Shown here: positions 1 to 5,397 of the stretch, piece by piece | Layout: every line of letters starts with the position of its first letter | Position numbering within the stretch: position 1 is the first letter of the stretch | NCBI GenBank assembly: GCA_027056155.1 | Contig: JALULR010000094.1 | Location: 1 to 5,397 of the forward strand | Direction of reading: 5' to 3' | DNA: 5,397 nt | From: DHVE2 group archaeon | GTDB taxonomy: Archaea > Thermoplasmatota > Thermoplasmata > Thermoplasmatales > Aciduliprofundaceae | The notes under the pieces: model-generated | What the model was told of the DNA's origin: nothing | The model's database searches: none | Seen by the model: only the letters and a program-made list of their open reading frames with translations | Translations under genes and position numbers: made by a program

Positions 1-866
1 AAGAGGCAAATAAGTTATTTTTGAAGCATTACGAGAAGACTAAAGATACAGAGACTCTATACAACGCGTACATAACTGCCATGGACATGGGCAAGCCTCC
101 AGTGCTGCCCGATGACAATGTGCAAGAGGAGTTCAACCTAATAAAAATGCTATTATCCACTTACAACGCGCGCATAATTGTAGAGCCCACATTACAGAGA
201 GGCAATATTGTTTACAAGATGACAATTAAAAACATGTCTGGGGATACAATAAGCCCATTTAGTATTCGACCCATGCTTGACGCTTCTTCAGTTTCCCTCG
301 ACAAAGAGATTGGCCCAATTAGGCCATACGCAGAGGTCACTCTTGAGTTTACAACAACCATGATGGAGGCAGAGGTATACGAAGAAGCGGGAGTTGTGCC
401 TGGAAAGCATATACAGGTAGAGTACAAGTTCTACTGGCATGGTGTGGGCATTGTAGAAGAGATACAAATTACCAACTTGATGAAATACAAGCTCACGGAT
501 ATTCTAGTTACTCCGCATCCTTTCGAGGGATATGAGCCTTGGAAAGAGAGTGTAACAATAGACACGCTGTATCCCGGCGAGACACGTATAGTAAAAATTC
601 CCCTACTTAGCACCCAGAGAATGGCGTTAGTTAAAAAGTGGAGTGAAGTTTACGATAAGTTCAGGCCCAAGATGGTTAAGCCGCCATTTGAGATATATAA
701 GCCATCGTACAAGATACTGCTTCGCATTTTGCCGTTTGAGTTTAGAATCAAGAAAGAGGAAGTAGAATACGATGTCACTAAAGCAGATGAGCTTATACGA
801 CGCGAGCGGCGCAGAATGCTTGTTAGAAATGTAAGCACACTTGCAGACACTATGATTAAAGTTTAG
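1..866 (+). CDS. Uncharacterised protein with tandem Ig/ear-like beta-sandwich domains, 5' end cut by window
   Basis: I do not recognise this family. The frame has no stop back to base 3 and begins inside a helical stretch (EANKLFLKHYEK), so the gene starts outside the window; TTG at 21 has no Shine-Dalgarno and is probably an internal Leu. Numbering from that TTG, residues 1-50 look helical, possibly the end of a TPR-like or coiled segment. Residues about 51-112 and 130-196 look like two beta-sandwich domains with a shared pattern: a strand of the type TIKN/QITN, a strand ending in RP or TP, then an I-G/T-x-[IL]-x-P turn leading into a final strand (VTLEF; RIVKIPL). Residues 197-281 are mixed and end in a basic helix (RRERRR, 261-265 region). 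No membrane segment or signal peptide is visible, though the true N-terminus is missing. It sits 11 bases before the propeller gene and is probably co-transcribed with it. A structural or interaction role is inferred only. The reading frame is certain; the function is unknown. Confidence 0.85.
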   Translation, partial: EANKLFLKHYEKTKDTETLYNAYITAMDMGKPPVLPDDNVQEEFNLIKMLLSTYNARIIVEPTLQRGNIVYKMTIKNMSGDTISPFSIRPMLDASSVSLDKEIGPIRPYAEVTLEFTTTMMEAEVYEEAGVVPGKHIQVEYKFYWHGVGIVEEIQITNLMKYKLTDILVTPHPFEGYEPWKESVTIDTLYPGETRIVKIPLLSTQRMALVKKWSEVYDKFRPKMVKPPFEIYKPSYKILLRILPFEFRIKKEEVEYDVTKADELIRRERRRMLVRNVSTLADTMIKV

Positions 867-870
867 GAGG
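865..870 (+). promoter_or_regulatory. Shine-Dalgarno for the propeller gene
   Basis: AGGAGG overlaps the TAG stop of the upstream gene (864-866) and lies seven bases before the ATG at 878. It is a full match to the anti-SD at the 3' end of archaeal 16S rRNA. It fixes the start of the downstream gene and argues for translation from an internal position of a shared mRNA rather than from a leaderless transcript. Confidence 0.85.
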
Positions 871-877
871 AGCTACC

Positions 878-2326
878 ATGGCCGAGCCTCAGATTGAATA
901 CACACTCTCACTTGATGTAAATATTCGAAATATAGGCGTGTCAGATTCGGGCGATTTAGTTGCGGGTATGTACGATGATGGATATTTTATAATTCATAAT
1001 AACTATGTTTTAAAGCGCCGTGGTCGTGTTTCCAAAGTATGCATGATAAAATCTAAGAACATAGTTGGTGTATCTGCAAAAAGTCATCTTTATTTTTACA
1101 ATTATAATGGTACCTTGATATGGAGAGATATTTTCGATACAGAAATCCGAGATTTTTCCTTTGTTGGGCTTAACGGCATTGTATTGCTATCTTCTGGCGA
1201 GCTAAAGGGTATAAACAATTATAAGAATATAATCTGGAGCCAGCGGTACAGAGGCAATTCTATTGGTTGCCAGATAGACCGCACAGGAAAATACTTCATA
1301 GTCATCGGCAAAAAAGGCTTGGATTACGGGTTATTTGCAAATGGAACGCGGCAGTGGTCAATGGAGTTTATGGAAGAGATAAAGGACATTGCACTTAGCA
1401 GAAATGGTGCAAAAGTGGCAGTGCTTCTTACTACAGGGGATTTGTATCTAATAAACCGCGCGGGCAGAAGAGTGCTGGACTATAAGATAGCTGATGCACA
1501 CAAAATTATGTTTAATTCTACGGGGAATCTGGTAGTGTTTAGAAATGGGCATGTGGATATTATGAACGACCAAGGCACGTTGCTTCGCTCTCACAATATA
1601 GATGCACCATGCGTTGCAGGTGCGGCTACCGATTATGCTGGGCAGCTTGTGTGTATCACCTCTAAAAAAACAGTGCATCTTCTAGACAATATGCGCGTGA
1701 TATGGAAGTATGTTGTGGATACCCAAATCGAGGCAGTAGATGTTACTACACAGGGAGAGTATGTGGTAGTTGGTGGCAAAGATATTATGTTTTTCAATAA
1801 TCTAAAATATTATATCTCAAACTTGAAAGAGGTACGTGATAAAGTAAGTAAGCTTCCTAAAAGTTATGCAAATAAAAAGAAAATGCTAGAACTTTACGAG
1901 AAGATGAAGATGGCGTATTTAAAACGAAACTTTGATGCGTTTTTTAATTTAAAAGCGCTATTTGATAATATGTATCCTGAGACGAGGGAGCAGCTATACT
2001 ATGCCCTGATTTTAGACGATACTTTTTCAAAAACTAGACTTTCAAAGCTTGTGCTATATGTTAAAGATGGTCTTAACATAAACGTTAAAGTATATGGAAA
2101 TGTAAGATACCTTGTAAAGAGAGCGGGTATGAAGCATGGAATTTACAAATATCTTATATCTTTAAAACCTGTTAGCGAGGGCGCGCAAAAGCTGAAGATA
2201 AAAATAGAAAGTCCGCAGGGTGCTATCCAGATACCTTTTTCAATAGTTGCAGATGGCGTGAAGCGAAATAGGAAGGTGTTATCTAATACAGATTATCGAA
2301 GGCTTATAAAAGTATACTCCCAATGA
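878..2326 (+). CDS. Beta-propeller (WD40/PQQ-like) protein with helical linker and C-terminal beta domain
   Basis: The protein has 482 residues. Residues about 8-310 divide into some eight units of 36-40 residues, each with a run such as I-x-D-I/V-x-V-S-x-x-G-x-x-V followed by a short strand naming a 'note' (for example NGTLIW 77-82, NGTRQW 155-160, RVIW 273-276). This is the look of PQQ-like or WD40-like propeller blades. Residues about 315-380 are helical and charged (KMLELYEKMKMAYLKR, 335-350). Residues about 385-460 look like a beta-sandwich, with strands near LVLYVKDG, KYLISLKP and IQIPFSIV. No signal peptide or membrane segment is seen, so a cytoplasmic location is likely, and a periplasmic PQQ-enzyme role is unlikely because no quinoprotein catalytic motif is apparent. 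Propellers of this kind usually act as binding platforms; the partner here is unknown. The start is set by the SD at 865-870. Its last 23 bases overlap the convergent membrane-protein gene. Confidence 0.88.
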   Translation: MAEPQIEYTLSLDVNIRNIGVSDSGDLVAGMYDDGYFIIHNNYVLKRRGRVSKVCMIKSKNIVGVSAKSHLYFYNYNGTLIWRDIFDTEIRDFSFVGLNGIVLLSSGELKGINNYKNIIWSQRYRGNSIGCQIDRTGKYFIVIGKKGLDYGLFANGTRQWSMEFMEEIKDIALSRNGAKVAVLLTTGDLYLINRAGRRVLDYKIADAHKIMFNSTGNLVVFRNGHVDIMNDQGTLLRSHNIDAPCVAGAATDYAGQLVCITSKKTVHLLDNMRVIWKYVVDTQIEAVDVTTQGEYVVVGGKDIMFFNNLKYYISNLKEVRDKVSKLPKSYANKKKMLELYEKMKMAYLKRNFDAFFNLKALFDNMYPETREQLYYALILDDTFSKTRLSKLVLYVKDGLNINVKVYGNVRYLVKRAGMKHGIYKYLISLKPVSEGAQKLKIKIESPQGAIQIPFSIVADGVKRNRKVLSNTDYRRLIKVYSQ

Positions 2327-3959
2327 ATATGTAAGTTAATACTGCGGTAACTGCGCCTATCCAGCTAAGTAGTACTGCATCGTAGAGTACCTTGATATTG
2401 TTTGTGGCTGAAAGTACTTTCTTTATTGCAGTTGAAACAGCAATATGCACAATTACAACTGAGAACATAAGGTATCTTAGAATATTCACATTAAAGTTGT
2501 TGCCGTAGAAAAACGAGAGATATGAAAACTCTTGGGACACTGGGTTAAGCTCTGCAAACATATTACCCATGAGCGTTACAACCCATACTAGAACATATAA
2601 CGGCAGAGTCACAAAAACCATCGAGCCATAAAGAAGCCCAGAGGTGGTAGATGCGGCTAAAAATCTCTTCTTTCTTAGAGAGAGTATCTTTAGAAAATTT
2701 TCGCTTATTATTTGGCTCATGCTCTTAGGGTCACTGCCTACCTCCGTGCCATCTACATACAAATCATTGAATTTTGAGATTAAGTCGCTACCTGTTTCTG
2801 AGCCAAAAATCTTCCATGAGAGCCGTTTATCTATTCTTAGTGCGAGTCGCTTATAGAGATTGTTTATGTTTGTGCTTAATGGCCCGAATTTGTAAAATCT
2901 TAATTTTTTCAAAGCGAAAGTGGTTTCTTTTCCCGTGCCCGATGCGCTCATTCCCAAAGAGCGTATAAATGCAGGATAGAACATCTCTCTCTTTTTTATG
3001 GTATTTTCCATCTTTGTAGCATAATGCCCAGGTATTATAAGTGGCGTAATAGTAAGTGCAATCTTAATCTCAAATGGAATTGGAAGAATAACTGCAACTG
3101 CGCCCACGGGTATGCATAGCAAAATTCCGAAGATGAGTTTTCTTCTTAATTTAACCTTAATTTCTGTATTGATACTACTCGATTCCCAAACATGCTCCCA
3201 TGGCACCGAGACGTATATGTAGTAAAACATACCTATTTCTATGACTACAAACAGGAGTATCGAAATATAAAATGAAGTATAATCACCGCCCATAAGCATT
3301 GGTAGTATAGCAGCCACCGTAATGAAAAATAGTGCAGAAGAGATGCTTGCTAGGTAAATTTCGTTTAGTATGCCTATTGATTCTACCGAGTTCTCGTATT
3401 TAATAGCAAATTCTTCCATTGCAGCTTTTTGCTCGTTTTGCGAGAATGTTTCTGCATTTTCACCAGATTCTACCGCATGGGCCATTCTTGTGAGAAAATC
3501 TGCTAGCTGCTCGCTGGGTGTTTTTTCAGCCACAATTCTGCACGCTTCAGGTAGGTCCACGTTCCACTTTGAAATTAAAGTGTATACCTTCTTTATTTCT
3601 GCGGCGAGTTCTCTATACTCTTTTATTTCTGAGAGAATGTTGAATAAATCTTTTCTAGACACATAAGTTAGGGATAATATGCCCATACGAGTAACAAAAA
3701 GATGCATATCTGCATCGATAAGCTTGCCCTTTCTTATGTACATTACGTATGGAAACAAAAGCACTATTATACCCACTAAAAATAGTGTCGCAGATATTAA
3801 AAACATAAAAAAATCGCTCATATATGGACCAAATGCAAACATAAATACAAAATACCCAAAAAGTAAAAGTATAAAAAGTGGAATAAACACCTTCAACAAG
3901 TATGTGGGAAACGGCATGCCCATGTAATCGTAAGCCTTCATGAACTTTGAGTCACTCAT
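2304..3959 (-). CDS. arlJ: Archaellum/type IV pilus-like membrane platform protein ArlJ (FlaJ), T2SF family
   Basis: The product is the polytopic membrane component that anchors the ArlI ATPase and is needed for filament assembly. It has 551 residues, normal for ArlJ/FlaJ. I see about nine hydrophobic segments (near 19-42, 50-75, 204-224, 228-250, 275-292, 297-312, 437-466, 493-513, 526-551) surrounding two cytoplasmic T2SF-type domains (about 86-203 and 325-436). Stretches typical of the family include LPEACRIVAEKTPSEQLADF (136-155), the HAVESGE turn (161-167) and, in the second domain, FGSETGSDLI (385-394) and IISENFLKI (417-425). Loops beside the membrane are rich in Lys and Arg, as expected for contacts with the ATPase. 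The start is ATG at 3959, not GTG at 3974, because that GTG lies inside the SD. The ATG overlaps the stop of the ATPase gene (ATGA), implying coupled translation. It could instead serve a non-archaellum type IV pilus; the long double-domain form and its partner favour ArlJ. Confidence 0.88.
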   Translation of the reverse strand: MSDSKFMKAYDYMGMPFPTYLLKVFIPLFILLLFGYFVFMFAFGPYMSDFFMFLISATLFLVGIIVLLFPYVMYIRKGKLIDADMHLFVTRMGILSLTYVSRKDLFNILSEIKEYRELAAEIKKVYTLISKWNVDLPEACRIVAEKTPSEQLADFLTRMAHAVESGENAETFSQNEQKAAMEEFAIKYENSVESIGILNEIYLASISSALFFITVAAILPMLMGGDYTSFYISILLFVVIEIGMFYYIYVSVPWEHVWESSSINTEIKVKLRRKLIFGILLCIPVGAVAVILPIPFEIKIALTITPLIIPGHYATKMENTIKKREMFYPAFIRSLGMSASGTGKETTFALKKLRFYKFGPLSTNINNLYKRLALRIDKRLSWKIFGSETGSDLISKFNDLYVDGTEVGSDPKSMSQIISENFLKILSLRKKRFLAASTTSGLLYGSMVFVTLPLYVLVWVVTLMGNMFAELNPVSQEFSYLSFFYGNNFNVNILRYLMFSVVIVHIAVSTAIKKVLSATNNIKVLYDAVLLSWIGAVTAVLTYIFIGSILL

Positions 3960-5397
3960 CTTGCGCTCCTCCACAGCTCATTTTTGAGCGCGTCCATGCC
4001 TTCTTCATAGTATATCTTCATAAGTCTAACCACAGTATCATAGTCAAAGTATTTGAGCTCAATCATTCTCCGCAGAATATTCGCTCGCTCTTCTATGTCA
4101 GAATATATTTTCTTTGGATTGGGATATTTTAGTTTAGGCGCAACTTTTCCCTCTAATATGTAGCTATTGTTTATACCTCTAAAATAGTGCTTATCTTGCA
4201 CGGGGTCCCATACGAACATGTTTCTAGTTAATATGCCACCCTTTACTTTTGAGAACCTCATTATCTCGTCAACACCTGTAACTCGTCTCAGTATTCTGCC
4301 ACGCTCGTAGGTGAGCTGCTGAAACACTACAACATTAAGATTATCCATAAAACGCTCTGGGATATTAATCGGGTCTCCTGTCAATCTCTGAATCATCTGA
4401 GTAACAGATGGCGCGTGGAACGTGCTTATTACGTAGTGGCCTGTTTGCATAGCCTGAAACGCCGCAAATCCTTCTTTACCTCTAATCTCTCCGACAAGTA
4501 TATAGTTGGGCCTGCTTCTCAATGCAGCTCTAATCAGGTCATAGAGCTCTACGCTGGCCTCTCCTGTTACGGTTTCTCTAGTAACTACTCTTTGCCATAT
4601 AGGGTGCGGCGCGATTACTTCGGGGGTGTCTTCTGCACTATATATTTTCCAGTGGTGGTTTATGAAAGGAATTAATGAGTTTAGTGTGGTAGTTTTTCCG
4701 CTCGCAGTCTCACCGCATATAAACATATTTATGCCATACTCCACAACGAGCCATAGATATGCACCAACAGTGGGGCTCATGGTTCCTAGATGTATCAAAA
4801 ATGGAAGTGTGAGCGGCTTTTCGCTGAACTTTCTTATTGTAAATGAGCTACCCTCTTTACTCACATCTTCGCTATATATTATGTTTATTCTTGAGCCGTC
4901 CGGTAGTGAGGAGTCAATAATAGGCGTAGCATCGTTTACTGGAGTGCCAATTCTCTCGCTTATATTTCGAAGGTACCGCTCTAGCTGATATTTAGTCTTG
5001 AACCGCACATTAGTTTCAAGTGTGCCGAATAGCTTATGTACAATATATATAGGGCGTGTACCAATCACATGTATATCTTCTATATACGGATCTCGTAGTA
5101 TGGACTCCATTATTCCCATTTGCAGAATATCTCGGTTGAGTAGATATTTTATGTTTTTAAGCTCTTCGTGAGTCACATAAACCTTTTCGGTTTCACCGCG
5201 CATATACTTGCCCCACATTCCTGTCTTTTCATGTTTGTTAGTGGTGGTTATCTTTTCAAGTAACTCGTTAAGGGTCTTTTTAAGTTGCTCATGCTTGTCT
5301 GGGATATCTATTGTGCTTCCCACCTGCAGTATCAATTTTTTTATTTTTTCGTATTTTTTAAGCTCTTTTTGCGTCAGTTGCGGCTCTATAGCTACAT
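3956..5397 (-). CDS. arlI: Archaellum/type IV pilus-like motor ATPase ArlI (FlaI), GspE/VirB11 superfamily, 5' end cut by window
   Basis: This is a hexameric cytoplasmic secretion ATPase that powers filament assembly and, in archaella, rotation, acting on the ArlJ platform encoded next to it. Numbering from the TTG at 5335: an N-terminal domain (to about 175) contains DPYIEDIHV (82-90) and DGSR (146-149). The catalytic domain has Walker A GETASGKT (208-215), the Asp box EDTPE (235-239), Walker B with YILVGEIRG (278-286) and the His box GHYVISTFHA (299-308). The order and wording match ArlI closely (AMQTGH, QRLTGDPINIP, DNLNVVVFQQ). All catalytic motifs are intact. The frame stays open upstream of the TTG to base 5395 with a plausible sequence (EPQLTQKELKKYEKIKKL), and the TTG has only A-rich sequence before it, so the real start lies beyond the window. 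The stop overlaps the arlJ start by four bases. Another archaeal pilus ATPase (PilB-, AapE- or UpsE-like) is the alternative; the upstream gene that could settle this (arlH) would be outside the window. Confidence 0.9.
   Translation of the reverse strand, partial: VAIEPQLTQKELKKYEKIKKLILQVGSTIDIPDKHEQLKKTLNELLEKITTTNKHEKTGMWGKYMRGETEKVYVTHEELKNIKYLLNRDILQMGIMESILRDPYIEDIHVIGTRPIYIVHKLFGTLETNVRFKTKYQLERYLRNISERIGTPVNDATPIIDSSLPDGSRINIIYSEDVSKEGSSFTIRKFSEKPLTLPFLIHLGTMSPTVGAYLWLVVEYGINMFICGETASGKTTTLNSLIPFINHHWKIYSAEDTPEVIAPHPIWQRVVTRETVTGEASVELYDLIRAALRSRPNYILVGEIRGKEGFAAFQAMQTGHYVISTFHAPSVTQMIQRLTGDPINIPERFMDNLNVVVFQQLTYERGRILRRVTGVDEIMRFSKVKGGILTRNMFVWDPVQDKHYFRGINNSYILEGKVAPKLKYPNPKKIYSDIEERANILRRMIELKYFDYDTVVRLMKIYYEEGMDALKNELWRSAR
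3966..3972 (-). promoter_or_regulatory. Shine-Dalgarno for arlJ inside the 3' end of arlI
   Basis: On the minus strand GGAGGAG reads from 3972 to 3966, within the last codons (W-R-S) of the ATPase gene. The GGAGG core ends eight bases before the ATG at 3959. It decides the start of the membrane-protein gene: the in-frame GTG at 3974 immediately abuts and overlaps this site and so cannot be served by it. Confidence 0.85.

Noticed and set aside
21..23. TTG as the start of the first gene
   Set aside because: No SD precedes it, the frame is open to the window edge, and the upstream residues continue the helix.
1448..1678. Minus-strand open frame of 76 codons opposite the propeller gene
   Set aside because: No SD and no recognisable protein features; the sense frame explains the sequence.
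878..2326. Periplasmic PQQ-dependent dehydrogenase (BamB or quinoprotein)
   Set aside because: There is no signal peptide or lipobox and no visible cofactor-binding signature; the helical and beta C-terminal parts do not fit those enzymes.
3370..3927. Plus-strand open frames of 82 and 98 codons opposite arlJ
   Set aside because: They lie antisense within a confidently identified gene, have no SD and encode low-information, Ser/Ile-rich sequence; they are shadows.
4415..4988. Plus-strand open frames of 86 and 120 codons opposite arlI
   Set aside because: They are antisense to the Walker A to Walker B region of the ATPase, whose motifs explain the base pattern.
5333..5335. TTG as the start of arlI
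   Set aside because: It is preceded only by A-rich sequence without an SD, and the frame continues upstream with plausible protein sequence.
3956..5397. Conjugative or VirB11-type secretion ATPase
   Set aside because: The wording around the Asp, Walker B and His boxes and the adjacent double-domain ArlJ fit ArlI better, and no other conjugation gene is present.

Overview
The window looks archaeal, most likely from a euryarchaeon. The main evidence is a gene pair on the minus strand encoding the archaellum-type motor ATPase (ArlI/FlaI) and its polytopic membrane platform (ArlJ/FlaJ). Canonical Shine-Dalgarno sequences, tight gene packing and frequent ATA/AGA codons in a fairly AT-rich sequence agree with this. 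A Thermoplasmatota-like host is possible, but that is only an impression and cannot be shown from this window.

Layout. On the plus strand, positions 1-866 hold the 3' part of a gene for an unrecognised protein. It has a helical N-terminal segment followed by what look like two related beta-sandwich (Ig/ear-like) domains. After 11 bases and a strong SD comes a 482-residue protein (878-2326) with about eight beta-propeller blades, a helical linker and a C-terminal beta domain. On the minus strand, read right to left, the ATPase gene (5397 down to 3956) overlaps the membrane-protein gene (3959 down to 2304) by an ATGA junction. The two transcription units converge, and their last 23 bases overlap. 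Coding sequence fills the window: there is no gene-free stretch over 300 bases, and I see no RNA gene, mobile element, CRISPR array or large repeat.

Both edge genes are cut by the window. The first frame is open to base 3 and the last to base 5395, so apparent TTG starts at 21 and 5335 are probably internal codons.

How they work together. ArlI and ArlJ are known to form the core of the archaellum or a related type IV pilus-like machine: the cytoplasmic hexameric ATPase drives assembly and rotation through the membrane protein. The two plus-strand genes form their own probable operon. Their products show no signal peptide or membrane segment in the visible sequence, so they are probably cytoplasmic. 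Their arrangement (propeller, helices, beta-sandwich) suggests scaffold or protein-interaction roles. Any link to the motor rests only on adjacency and is weak because the genes converge. This plus-strand pair is the least explained part of the window.
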